Origin: CAVWDU01 sp963840725
GTDB lineage: Bacteria; Pseudomonadota; Gammaproteobacteria; Pseudomonadales; Halieaceae
DNA length: 64,000 nt
Direction: 5' to 3'
Assembly: GCA_963840725.1 (NCBI GenBank)
Contig: CAWIZY010000003.1
Location: 194,730 to 258,729, forward strand
Part shown: positions 17,673 through 26,797 of the stretch, one piece after another
How the letters are laid out: each line of letters begins with the position of its first letter
Position numbering within the stretch: position 1 is the stretch's first letter
The notes under the pieces: generated by a model
What the model was told of the DNA's origin: nothing
Seen by the model: only the letters and a program-made list of their open reading frames with translations
The model's database searches: none
Position numbers and translations under genes: made by a program

Positions 17673-18614
17673 ATGAAACCCGAAGATTTTCCGCAACTGG
17701 CGTCAGTCGCCACCATCATGGATGGCTTTGAATCCCATGGATATATCTGTAGTTCCAAGATAGCCACGGCGGTTTTTCTGGCCTTTCGGCTACGTAAACC
17801 CATCCTGGTTGAAGGCCCGCCGGGCGTCGGCAAGACCGAACTGGCGAAAACCACCGCCCTGCTGCTGGACCGGCCATTGATCCGGCTGCAATGCTATGAG
17901 GGGCTGGACGAGGCCAAAGCACTCTACGAGTGGAAGTACGGCAAGCAACTACTCTACACCCAAGTGTTGAAAGAAAAACTGGGCGATCTGCTGCAGGGCG
18001 CGAGGGGGCTCGCCGAATCGGTGGAGCGCCTGCATCAGTTTGGCGATATTTTTTACTCGGAGGACTTTCTGGAACCGCGACCCCTACTCAAGGCCATGCA
18101 GCAGGACGATGGGGCAATTCTGCTTATCGACGAGGTCGACAAGTCCGACTATGAGTTTGAGTCACTATTGCTGGAAATCCTGTCCGACTACCAGATATCC
18201 ATACCCGAGATCGGCACAGTCAAGGCCCGCAGTTCACCGATTGTTTTCCTGACCAGCAACAATACCCGTGAGATCAGCGACGCGCTCAAGCGCCGCTGTC
18301 TGCACCTTTATATTCCCTTTCCCAGCGAAGAGCTGGAGTCGCGTATCGTGCGCAGCAGGGCACCCGAAGTGAACGAACAGCTGCGCCTGCAGCTGGTGCG
18401 ATTCGTGCACTCGCTGCGACAGCTCGACCTGCGCAAGGCGCCTGCTATTTCAGAAACCATCGACTGGGCACGCAGCCTGTTGCTGCTGCATGCGGACCAC
18501 CTCGACGAAGAACTGGTTGGCAGCACGCTGAATGTGCTGCTCAAATTCGAGGAAGACATAGACACCACTGGTAGCGAGCTGCGCAACCTGCTGGCGGCGA
18601 GCGTGCATGACTAG
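17673..18614 (+). CDS. MoxR-family AAA+ ATPase
   Basis: A 313-residue AAA+ ATPase. Walker A is EGPPGVGKTELA near residue 47, Walker B LLIDEVDK near 150, and sensor 1 FLTSNNTREISDALKRR near 190. MoxR ATPases work as chaperones that activate or assemble partner complexes, usually with a VWA-domain protein. The next gene is exactly such a CoxE-like VWA protein, so the pair should act together. In other bacteria the closest MoxR/CoxE pairs serve molybdenum hydroxylases, but none is present here. moaA lies just upstream, 58 bases away, on the same strand. Confidence 0.92.
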   Translation: MKPEDFPQLASVATIMDGFESHGYICSSKIATAVFLAFRLRKPILVEGPPGVGKTELAKTTALLLDRPLIRLQCYEGLDEAKALYEWKYGKQLLYTQVLKEKLGDLLQGARGLAESVERLHQFGDIFYSEDFLEPRPLLKAMQQDDGAILLIDEVDKSDYEFESLLLEILSDYQISIPEIGTVKARSSPIVFLTSNNTREISDALKRRCLHLYIPFPSEELESRIVRSRAPEVNEQLRLQLVRFVHSLRQLDLRKAPAISETIDWARSLLLLHADHLDEELVGSTLNVLLKFEEDIDTTGSELRNLLAASVHD

Positions 18615-18615
18615 G

Positions 18616-18672
18616 CCGGGTCTTTGTCGGCAGGGTCTTTGTCGCCAGGGTCTTTGTCGCCAGGGTCATTGC
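18616..18672. repeat. 15-bp tandem repeat between moxR and the VWA gene
   Basis: Four imperfect copies of CAGGGTCTTTGTCGC follow two bases after the moxR stop. They fill much of the 100-base spacer. No reading frame or hairpin explains them; slippage is the likely origin. Confidence 0.75.
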
Positions 18673-18714
18673 GTCCTAGGGGCTTACTGGGCAGCTCGGA
18701 GCTGGCCCTGAAGC

Positions 18715-20138
18715 ATGCAAGGCAACCTGATCAGCTTTATCCAGGTGCTGCGCAGTCACGATGTGCGAATATCGCCTGCCGAGACGCTGGACGCCCTGGC
18801 GGCGGCGGCGACCCTGGGCTACGACGACCGCGAACAATTGCGGCACGGGCTGGGCATGGCACTGGCCAAGACACCGGAGGAAGAGGCGGTCTACCAGCAG
18901 TGCTTTGATCAGTTTTTCCAGCGCCATCTCGCCGACCTTGGTGAACTCGATCAGCAGACCATCGGCGCAGCGGAGCCTCCGGAACAGCCACTCACCGATC
19001 AGGAGCAAGCACTGCTGCAGATGGTCACAGCGCAGGGCAGCTGGCTCTGGAACAGGCGGCGGTTGACAACCAGGAGCTGGCAACGCTGCTCGAGACACCG
19101 CTGATGCAAAGCCTGCTGGAGAATGACCGCAATCAGTTGAGTCTGGCTATGAGTCGAGCCGCCGGCGAGGTCGGTCTGAGCGAAATCAGTCTGTTTACCC
19201 AAAAGGGCCAGTTCACCCGGAAAATTCTCGACGCTATGGGCGAAGAGCAGATCCGCCAGACCGTGATAGCACTGGAGCGCGAAGACAATCCCGCGCTGCC
19301 CGCCTTGCAGCGTTTTCGCGATAGCCTGCGTGGCGAGGTCAGAGATTACGTCGAGAGGGAGTATTTGTTACACGCCCAGGGCAAGAACCGTCAATTCATG
19401 GATGACATACTCAGCACCACTAGGCTCAGTAACATCGAACACGTCTACATTGACCGGGTCCGGGAGCTGGTCGCCAAAATGGTTCGCAAGCTGGCCAGCC
19501 GCTATGCGCAAAAGCGTCTTCGATCCCGGCGCGGCCAACTGAATATGGCGAAAACGCTGCGCCAGGGCATAGCCACGGACGGCATTATGTTCACTCCAGC
19601 CTGGCGGCGAGTGCGCAAGAAAAAGCCCCAGATCATGGCAATCTGTGATGTCAGTGGCTCCGTGGCATCCTACGCTCGATTTCTTCTGCTATTCCTTTAC
19701 AGCTTGCAAGATGTGCTCCCCAAAGTACGCAGTTTCGCTTTTTCGAGTCATTTGGGTGAAGTTAGCGGTTACTTCGACGACTATTCTGTAGAGAAGGCCA
19801 TCGAGCTGATTAACTGGCACTATGCGGGTTCGACGGACTATGGCGCCAGCCTCACGGACTTCACAAAACTTGCAATCGATGAGGTAAACGCTTGCACCAC
19901 CGTGATAATATTAGGGGACGCACGCAATAATAACGGCGACGCCAGATTGGAGTTGCTGCAGTCCATCTGCCAGAGAGCACGGCAGGTGATCTGGCTGAAT
20001 CCGGAGTCACGCAGGGCTTGGGGCACCGGTGATTCAGAAATGTTGCGTTACGCCAGCGCCTGTCATTTCGTTGCCGAGTGCAACAATCTCAGGCAACTGG
20101 AGAGAATCGTCGATCAACTGCTCAAGAGTACGCGATAA
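18715..20138 (+). CDS. VWA-domain protein (CoxE-like), split by a frameshift
   Basis: The N-terminal part (18,715 to about 19,030) is a helical region starting MQGNLISFIQVLRSH, typical of CoxE-like proteins. The C-terminal part has a von Willebrand A domain with the metal-binding DVSGSVASYARF (DXSXS) and a later TDYGASL and LGDARNN. A single-base indel between about 19,010 and 19,030 separates the two frames; shifting restores GQLALEQAAVDNQELATLL and gives roughly 474 residues, a normal family length. Partner of the upstream MoxR ATPase. The gene is probably intact in the cell. Confidence 0.85.
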
Positions 20139-20144
20139 CACCGG

Positions 20145-20357
20145 ATGTCATATAACTGCAAAGCATGCAGCTACCGCGGGAATGCCAGTGGTCGGGACGG
20201 CGCCTGTCCCGCGTGCGGCTCGTTCAACGTCAGCAAAAGCAGGACCGCCGCCCTGGAGCAACCTGCGGTCAGCAGCAAATGGCGATTGACCCTGCTCATC
20301 GGTCTGTGGGCCACGTTGCTGGTTATGGTCCTGTGGAAACTGGCGCAGACTCAGTGA
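20145..20357 (+). CDS. Small zinc-ribbon protein with one membrane helix
   Basis: A 70-residue protein. CKAC and CPAC (residues 5-8 and 21-24) form a rubredoxin-like zinc ribbon, followed by a Ser/Ala linker and a single helix WRLTLLIGLWATLLVMVLW near the C-terminus. It is tail-anchored, with the ribbon probably cytoplasmic. It begins seven bases after the VWA stop, and its stop overlaps the GTG start of the DUF1631 gene, so all are likely translated together. No name is known to me for this family. Confidence 0.65.
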   Translation: MSYNCKACSYRGNASGRDGACPACGSFNVSKSRTAALEQPAVSSKWRLTLLIGLWATLLVMVLWKLAQTQ

Positions 20358-22351
20358 CTGAGACGCCACCGCCACCGCCCTGCCCGCTGCGCGAGGCAGT
20401 GCTGTCCCGTTTTTCTGCTTCGGTGACCACTGCAGCCGAAGACCAGCAACTGGAACTCGACGAACTACTCGGCTATCTGAGACGCATTGACCCCTCTGAA
20501 CAGCGCCCGCTTGCCGCAGTAGCTGCGCAAGCCGACGCGCTGAGTGACCCGGCCGTGCCACCACCGGAGCAGGCCGCGATCCTCGAATGGGTTGGCGAAG
20601 CATTTGAATTCTGGCGCCGCAATTACCCCCTGGAACCCCCGCTGGCGGATCAGCTCCTGAAACTACAGCCACTGGCAGCAGCTCTGGCGATAACGGAGCC
20701 GCGCTTTCTGTTGCCGGGGCAGCACGGTTTTCATGAACTCATGGACAGCATCCACAACTACGCCATCGGTTGGCAATCCAGTCTGGGACGCGCCGGCAAT
20801 ACCCTGGAGAAGCAGGTCAATGCGGCGATTGAAAACGCTGTCCGCTGGTTTCAGGATCGCTCCACCGATCTGACCGCCATTTGCGCCGAACTCAATTTAA
20901 CCGCAGAACGGGACCTGTCCCGTGCACAGCGCATGACCCAGCGGATGATGGATACCGAGCAGGGACGCCTGCGCGCAGCTGATGCCAAACACACAGCGGC
21001 CAGCATGATCAATGAAATCCTGTCGCAACTCGAGGCCCCGGCCCGTGTCGGCGAGTTTCTGAAAGGACCGTGGTACGAGAGCGCGCAACTGGTCTTGCTC
21101 AAATTCGGCGCCGATTCAGAACAGTGGCAGCAGATGACCGAATCCACGGAGGTTCTGGTCGACTCGATGCAGGTAGAGGGCCCCCAGGGCGACAAGCGGC
21201 GCCAATACCTGTTCGAAGCGGTTACGCGCATTCCCAAAGACCTGAAACGCTGGTTGCTCAGCCTGCAACACGACAGCGACGCCGCCAACGAAGCGGTGCA
21301 ACCCATCGAGGCCTGCCACTTGCGGATTCTCCGCGAGCTGCCCCTTGAGGTCGAATACATAGAGCTACTGGAACTCACCGGGGAAAACCCGGCCCCGGAA
21401 GGTCCCGTTACGGACGACATCGAACAGCTCGAGGCAGGCCAATGGTTCCGGATCGAAAACCCACCGGAGCCGACCATTCGGGCACAGCTGGCCCTCAAGC
21501 TGGAAAACGAGCGGCAATTGCTGTTCTCCAACCAGTCCGGCATCAAGGCCCTGCAGCTGGACTATGCCGCATTCCACCAACTGTTGGAGAGCAAAAGAGC
21601 CGTGCTCCTGCAACAGGGTTTGAGCTTCAGCCGCTCACTGGCCCGGGCCGCAGGTATCGAGACAGACGAGGAATTGGCAAGCCTGGTGAATACTGCCAAG
21701 GAATTGGCGAACAGACACGAAGAACAATTGGCCCGGGAGGAGCAGGAGCGACAGCAGCGCGAGGCCGAAGAACAAAAACGCCGGGCCAGAGAGGCAGAAG
21801 AGCGCCAGCAACGCGAGGCCGAGGAGCAGGCGAGAATTGCGCAGGAAGCCGAGGAACAGGCACAGCGCGAGGCCGCCGAACAGGAGAGACAAGCACAGGA
21901 GGCAGCTGAGCTTGCGGCGACAGAGGAGGCCAAAAATCTGAGCCTGCGTGAGGAGGCCGCGCTGCTGGCACGTCGCGCCAATGGGACAGACACTCCCATG
22001 CCGCCGCGCGACACCGGAGAAAATAGTTCCGAGAAAGGCCTCGCTGACGATCGACCCGATAGCGAAGCTGAGGCAACTACCACTGACCCGGAAAAGTCTA
22101 TCGCTCTGAATTTGCCAATGGGCGCATGGCTTGGCTTTCACGACGGCGAAGCGCCATTGATGGCAAAACTGGCAGTACATGATCCAGAGCTTGACCTGTA
22201 TATTTTCGTCAACCGGCAGGGGATCAAGATGCGCCAGCTTAGCCGGCGAGAACTGGAGTTACTGGCAGAGCAGGAGCTGGTTGATATTCTTACCACCAAT
22301 TCCAACTTTCGCTCCGATGTAGGCCGGGCACGCGAAAACGACCGGGAATAG
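20354..22351 (+). CDS. DUF1631 family protein
   Basis: A 665-residue cytoplasmic protein of the gammaproteobacterial DUF1631 family. Residues ~1-450 are mostly helical. A long Glu/Gln/Arg-rich coiled coil covers about 455-550 (repeats of EEQ, REAEE, QQREAEE). The last ~80 residues (LNLPMGAWLGFHDGEAPLMAKLAV...) form a small beta domain resembling PilZ-type folds. The function is unknown to me; members often sit near PilZ or c-di-GMP genes. The start is GTG overlapping the previous stop. A longer reading frame opens upstream at 20,165 but lies inside the zinc-ribbon gene. Confidence 0.85.
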   Translation: MTETPPPPPCPLREAVLSRFSASVTTAAEDQQLELDELLGYLRRIDPSEQRPLAAVAAQADALSDPAVPPPEQAAILEWVGEAFEFWRRNYPLEPPLADQLLKLQPLAAALAITEPRFLLPGQHGFHELMDSIHNYAIGWQSSLGRAGNTLEKQVNAAIENAVRWFQDRSTDLTAICAELNLTAERDLSRAQRMTQRMMDTEQGRLRAADAKHTAASMINEILSQLEAPARVGEFLKGPWYESAQLVLLKFGADSEQWQQMTESTEVLVDSMQVEGPQGDKRRQYLFEAVTRIPKDLKRWLLSLQHDSDAANEAVQPIEACHLRILRELPLEVEYIELLELTGENPAPEGPVTDDIEQLEAGQWFRIENPPEPTIRAQLALKLENERQLLFSNQSGIKALQLDYAAFHQLLESKRAVLLQQGLSFSRSLARAAGIETDEELASLVNTAKELANRHEEQLAREEQERQQREAEEQKRRAREAEERQQREAEEQARIAQEAEEQAQREAAEQERQAQEAAELAATEEAKNLSLREEAALLARRANGTDTPMPPRDTGENSSEKGLADDRPDSEAEATTTDPEKSIALNLPMGAWLGFHDGEAPLMAKLAVHDPELDLYIFVNRQGIKMRQLSRRELELLAEQELVDILTTNSNFRSDVGRARENDRE

Positions 22352-22356
22352 TCTAA

Positions 22357-22373
22357 GGCACCTCTGAATAATG
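22357..22373. repeat. Solo terminal inverted repeat related to the element at 34,581
   Basis: The 17 bases GGCACCTCTGAATAATG are identical to both ends of the MITE at 34,581-34,856. They are preceded by CTAA, which fits a YTAR target. No second end is found nearby, so this is a remnant, lying five bases after the DUF1631 stop and 17 bases before the PilZ start. Confidence 0.65.
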
Positions 22374-22389
22374 ATCGCTGACGGGTAGT

Positions 22390-22746
22390 ATGATGAAGGA
22401 TGAGAGTCGCAAACATATGCGAATTCGCCTTGATAGCAGGGTTTTTATTGAACTGACCTCGGCGGATGTGTTCACCGGCGAGCCTGCAGAAATTGCCGAA
22501 TGCAAGATACTCGATGTGTCCAGAGGCGGTTTACAGGCGAGACTGGACCGACAGCTCCCGGTTGGCGCGATACTCCAGATTGGGGCTGAGTTGCCCGGGG
22601 CTGATGACACGTTTTATCTGGCCGCCGAGGTGATGTGGTGCCGGCCCAATGAGGACCCGGAAACGGGCTGGTCAATCGGCTTCAAGTTAATGAATGCGCT
22701 CGATTCCGATATCCAGGACTGGCACAAACTCCTGGAGCACGTTTAA
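22390..22746 (+). CDS. PilZ-domain protein
   Basis: A 118-residue single-domain PilZ protein, a likely cyclic-di-GMP receptor. The RXXXR motif (RKHMR near residue 7) and the DVSRGGLQ motif (D/NXSXXG, near 38) are both present, so ligand binding is likely. It lies directly downstream of the DUF1631 gene and convergent with pilU, which suggests a role in pilus or surface behaviour; that is inference. The ATG at 22,390 is followed by a second ATG. Confidence 0.92.
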   Translation: MMKDESRKHMRIRLDSRVFIELTSADVFTGEPAEIAECKILDVSRGGLQARLDRQLPVGAILQIGAELPGADDTFYLAAEVMWCRPNEDPETGWSIGFKLMNALDSDIQDWHKLLEHV

Positions 22747-22813
22747 GCCGTAAGAGGCAAGCGCCGACGCCACCCAGGAGACCGCAAGCGGCGCTAGCGG
22801 GCGCCCCGAAAGC

Positions 22814-22849
22814 GGTATTAGATGGCGAAAAGGGTATTAGATGGCGAAA
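22814..22849. repeat. 17-bp direct duplication at the 3' end of pilU
   Basis: GGTATTAGATGGCGAAA occurs at 22,814-22,830 and again at 22,833-22,849. The second copy covers the last codons and stop of pilU, so the first is a duplicated gene end. Confidence 0.7.
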
Positions 22850-23979
22850 GTGGCCGGTTCGTCTTCTTCGAGGGTTTGCAGACTGAGGCTGGGCGAGCCG
22901 TCGGAGTTCAGCTCCCCGCCCTCTTTCGCAAATTTGATCTTGAGACGCACGTTATTGACTGAATCGGCATTTTTCAGTGCTTCTTCCTCACTGATCAGTC
23001 CCTGCTGGTAGAGCTCGAACATTGCGCTGTCAAAGGTCTTCATGCCGGCATTTTCCGACTTGGCCATCACCTCCTTCACGCCATCGATCTCACCCTTGAG
23101 GATCAGGTCGGCCACCAGGGGCGTCCCCAGTAATATCTCGATCGCAGCGCAGCGTTTACCGTCTACCGTAGGCACCAGGCGCTGGGAAACAAAAGCCTGC
23201 AAGTTCAGCGAAAGATCCATCAACAACTGCTGGCGACGCTCTTCGGGAAAGAAATTGATGATCCTGTCCAGCGCCTGGTTCGCGCTGTTAGCGTGCAGGG
23301 TCGAAATACAGAGATGCCCTGTCTCAGCGAACGCAATCGCGTGCTCCATGGTTTCCCGGTCGCGAATCTCGCCAATCAGAATAACATCCGGCGCCTGCCG
23401 CAGGGTGTTCTTGAGGGCATTGTGCCAATTGCGTGTGTCGACACCGACTTCGCGCTGGTTGACGATGGATTTCTTGTGGTTGTGCACATATTCCACCGGA
23501 TCTTCAATGGTGACAATATGACCGCTGCTGTTGCTGTTACGGTAATCGATCAAGGCGGCCAGCGATGTCGATTTACCAGAGCCGGTGGCACCGACAAACA
23601 GCACCAGACCACGCTTGCGCATCACGACTTCCGGCAGAATATCTGGCAGCCCCAAATCGCGCCAGTTGGGGATTTCTGCCACGATGTTTCGCGCGACGAT
23701 TCCCACCTCATTACGTTGTACGAAAATGTTGACCCGGAAGCGACCGTACCCGGATACTGACATCGCCAGATTCATTTCCAGCTCTTGCTCGAATTCGGCC
23801 TGCTGGGTGCTGTCCATGATCTCGTAAGCGATTTCCTTGATTTCGCCGGGCTTCATGACTTCACTGTAGATGGGTCGCAACTGGCCCTGGAATTTTGCAC
23901 AGGGCGGTGCGCCGGTACTCAGGTAAAGATCAGAACCGTTTTCCGCGGCCAGTTTCTTGAGCCAATCTGTAATTCTCAC
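22837..23979 (-). CDS. pilU: Type IV pilus retraction ATPase PilU
   Basis: Hexameric secretion-type ATPase that assists PilT in pilus retraction, acting at the cytoplasmic face of the inner membrane. The 380-residue protein has Walker A GATGSGKSTSLAA near residue 130, the Asp box, Walker B (VILIGEIRDRETMEHA) and the His box (HLCISTLHANSANQAL). Its length and the extended acidic C-terminus distinguish PilU from PilT. In pseudomonads pilU follows pilT; here pilT is not adjacent. The gene is convergent with the PilZ gene. Confidence 0.9.
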   Translation of the reverse strand: MRITDWLKKLAAENGSDLYLSTGAPPCAKFQGQLRPIYSEVMKPGEIKEIAYEIMDSTQQAEFEQELEMNLAMSVSGYGRFRVNIFVQRNEVGIVARNIVAEIPNWRDLGLPDILPEVVMRKRGLVLFVGATGSGKSTSLAALIDYRNSNSSGHIVTIEDPVEYVHNHKKSIVNQREVGVDTRNWHNALKNTLRQAPDVILIGEIRDRETMEHAIAFAETGHLCISTLHANSANQALDRIINFFPEERRQQLLMDLSLNLQAFVSQRLVPTVDGKRCAAIEILLGTPLVADLILKGEIDGVKEVMAKSENAGMKTFDSAMFELYQQGLISEEEALKNADSVNNVRLKIKFAKEGGELNSDGSPSLSLQTLEEDEPATFAI

Positions 23980-24126
23980 TATCGTCGTCCTCGCTTGTCG
24001 GCAGCCCTTCAGGCCACCCCTTATACTTATCGCCGGCTATGCTGCCGATTGCTGCGAATGTTCGACGTCACTCTAGCAGTTTCAGGATCGGCCTCAAGTT
24101 CGATACCGAGGCTTGTGACCACCCTC

Positions 24127-25045
24127 TCAGTTATTCTGTGACAATTCGTACTGCGACAGTTCATAACGCAACTGACGGCCGACCGTTCCGGGTGAGGCGG
24201 TATCACGGCCAAACAGCGCGTAGGCCAGCGGCACCAGGAACAGCGTTATTAGGGTAGCGACACCCACACCGCACATGACGACGACGCCAATCACCGTGCG
24301 GGCCTCATGCCCGGGACTGATGGACAGAATCAGCGGTACCGCGCCGATGACCGTCGTGAAAGCTGTCATCAGAATGGGCCGCAGGCGTTTGCCGGCACCT
24401 TCCAGGATTGCTTCGTTGAACGCTACGCCCTTGTCGCGAAGCTGGTTATAGCGTTGCAGTCTGCCGGCGTCGGCTTTTTCTCTGATGCTGAGCAGGTTGC
24501 CCAACGGGATCAGTTCACCGCTGCTCGCCCGAGACCTGAATGCGTGCAACACCATCAATAACTGAAAAACGGTCCTCCTGGTGACGCCGGACGTAATCCG
24601 TGAGTTCCAGTGCATTCATACCGGGAGCGACCAGATGGGCCCAGAACATTGCCTGCTCGTCGTTCTCACTCTTGATCACTTCTGGTGATTCGGCTTCCTC
24701 AGGCAGACTGGATAGAATCCGTGACACCCGGTCGCGCACATCGTTTGCCGCGTTGTCGATGTTCCGCTTCAGTTCAAACTCCAGTGTGATGGCGGAACGC
24801 CCATCCGCGCTTGTCGAGGTCATACTCTTGACACCCTCGACACCCGCCAAGCGGTCCTCTATCAGCTCGGTAATCTTGGCTCAACCACCGCCGCTGACGC
24901 CCCCGGGTAGAGCGTGAGGACACTGAGCACGGGCGCGTCGATATCGGGGTACTCGCGCAGCGGCAGGCCCGTGTGCGGACTGCCACCAGCGCTGGGCACC
25001 CACTGCCAGCAACAGCACAGCAATCAACCAGAGGGCCTTCTTCAT
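24127..25045 (-). pseudogene. Relic of an RND efflux system (adaptor start plus inner-membrane pump fragments)
   Basis: Ordered fragments of an AcrB/MexF-type pump are compressed into 0.9 kb. At the start an ATG with CGGAG upstream opens a short MKKALWLIAVLLLAVGAQ signal, like a membrane-fusion adaptor. It runs out of frame into LPLREYPDIDAPVLSVLTLYPGA and then KITELIEDRL...VARIQVSGEQ (N-terminal pump). This jumps to GELIPLGNLLSIREKADAG, and then to QLRDKGVAFNEAILEGAGKRLRPI...VPLAYALFGR (C-terminal helices). At least three internal deletions and two frame changes are visible. A full pump needs about 3 kb, so nothing functional remains. Assembly collapse is the alternative. Confidence 0.82.
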
Positions 25046-25210
25046 AATTACTCCGCTGCCTCCATCAAGCCGCGAATTATACCGGCTTCTGTCAACTGTA
25101 CTCCCGGGCCAGCCCAATATACACTGAGCGCCGCTTCCAAATGCCCCCACAGGGTTGATCAGAAACTGTAACGGGCGCCCCCGGGCCCGACGATCGCAAG
25201 GAGTTTTGTG

Positions 25211-26797
25211 TTGTCCGATCGCTTAGAAAAACGTCTGCAGGCCCTTGCAACTCCCCAACAGCGAGCCCTGCTGACCAGAATCAGCCGAGGCATCGAAAAA
25301 GAAAGCCTGCGCATAGACAGCGATGGTCACTTGTCACAGAAACCGCACCCGGCGGTTCTGGGTTCGGCGCTCACCCACTCATCCATTACCACTGATTACT
25401 CCGAAGCCTTGATGGAGTTCATCACGCCGGTCAGCAACAGTATCGAGGACAGTCTAGAAACGCTCGCAGAGGTACACAGCTTCGTTTACCAGAAGCTTGA
25501 TGACGAGATACTGTGGGCGGCCAGTATGCCCTGCATCGTCAACGGTGACGAGGGGATCCCGGTAGCACGCTACGGATCAAGCAATGTCGCCCGCATGAAA
25601 ACAGTCTATCGCTACGGCCTGGGGCATCGCTATGGACGCATGATGCAGGCTATCGCCGGCATCCACTACAACTTTTCCATGCCGGCCGAATTCTGGGAGC
25701 TGGAATGGCAGGCCGCTGGCAAGCCGGACAAGCTGAAAGACTATATTTCAGAACGCTATCTCGAACTTATTCGCAACTTCCGCCGTCATTCCTGGTTACT
25801 GGTCTATCTTTACGGCGCCTCGCCCGCCGTGTGCGCCAGCTTCCTTCGTGGCCGAGGCTCGCAGGGGCTGGAGCCCTTCGATGAGGGCTCACGCAGTCTG
25901 CACAAGCCCTGGGGAACGTCACTGCGCATGGGCGACCTGGGCTATAACAGCGACGCCCAGAAATCGCTGGATATCTGCTATAACTGCCTGGACAGTTACA
26001 TTGAGACACTGCGTGCCGCGATCCTGCAGCCCCACCCGGATTACGCATCCATCAACTGCGGCCAGGGAGGTGACTACCAGCAGCTCAGCGACAGTTTGCT
26101 GCAGATTGAGAACGAGTTCTACAGTCCGATTCGACCGAAGCGGGTCACGCGCTCAGGGGAGACACCACTGAGCGCACTGCAAGGAGGAGGCATCGAGTAC
26201 ATCGAGGTGCGTTGTGTGGACGTGAGTCCGTTCTCCCCTGTGGGTATAGATGCCGAGCAGATTCGCTTTATGGATACCTTTCTCCTTTACTGCCTGCTAG
26301 CAGACAGCCCCGCCTGCGATGACAGGGTGCAATCGATTCAGGCGGAGAACCTGTCCGCCATCGTCAATCGCGGTCGAGAGCCGGGCCTGACACTGACTAC
26401 CGAAGACGGCGAACGACCAATGGCCGAACTGGCGGGCGAGTTGCTGACCGCAATGGCACCCATAGCAGAGCAACTGGACGCCAGCCATGGCGGCGATGCG
26501 TACCGGGCAGCCCTGGCAGAGCAACGGGCAAAGGTCGACGACCCGGAACTCACTCCATCGGCGCGGATACTCCGGGAGATGCGGGAGCGAGACCTGCCCT
26601 TTTTCCGGCTCGCGATGACCTACAGCGAGCAGTGGGCCCAGGAATTCAGAAACCGTGACATCCCAGCCGCAGTGAAAGAGCGACTGGAGACCGAATCTCG
26701 CACATCACAGCAGGCGCAACTCGAACTGGAGCATGCTGACTCCATCAGCTTCGAGGAGTACCTGGACCGCATTTACGCCCAATACAAGGGTCTGTGA
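25211..26797 (+). CDS. gshA: Glutamate-cysteine ligase
   Basis: ATP-dependent enzyme joining glutamate and cysteine, the first step of glutathione synthesis. The 528-residue proteobacterial-type protein shows SRGIEKESLRI near residue 20, TDYSEALMEFITP near 60, HYNFSMP near 155 and YIEVRCVDVSPF near 335. I choose the TTG at 25,211, seven bases after AAGGAG; the preceding GTG at 25,208 is also possible. E. coli gshA likewise starts with UUG. The stop overlaps the acpH start (GTGA). Confidence 0.95.
   Translation: MSDRLEKRLQALATPQQRALLTRISRGIEKESLRIDSDGHLSQKPHPAVLGSALTHSSITTDYSEALMEFITPVSNSIEDSLETLAEVHSFVYQKLDDEILWAASMPCIVNGDEGIPVARYGSSNVARMKTVYRYGLGHRYGRMMQAIAGIHYNFSMPAEFWELEWQAAGKPDKLKDYISERYLELIRNFRRHSWLLVYLYGASPAVCASFLRGRGSQGLEPFDEGSRSLHKPWGTSLRMGDLGYNSDAQKSLDICYNCLDSYIETLRAAILQPHPDYASINCGQGGDYQQLSDSLLQIENEFYSPIRPKRVTRSGETPLSALQGGGIEYIEVRCVDVSPFSPVGIDAEQIRFMDTFLLYCLLADSPACDDRVQSIQAENLSAIVNRGREPGLTLTTEDGERPMAELAGELLTAMAPIAEQLDASHGGDAYRAALAEQRAKVDDPELTPSARILREMRERDLPFFRLAMTYSEQWAQEFRNRDIPAAVKERLETESRTSQQAQLELEHADSISFEEYLDRIYAQYKGL

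Noticed and set aside
19010..19110. Programmed frameshift in the VWA gene
   Set aside because: No slippery heptamer with a following pseudoknot is evident; similar single-base breaks occur in unrelated genes of the window.
20165..20353. Upstream start for the DUF1631 protein
   Set aside because: That part overlaps the zinc-ribbon gene in another frame; the GTG at 20,354 overlapping its stop is the better start.
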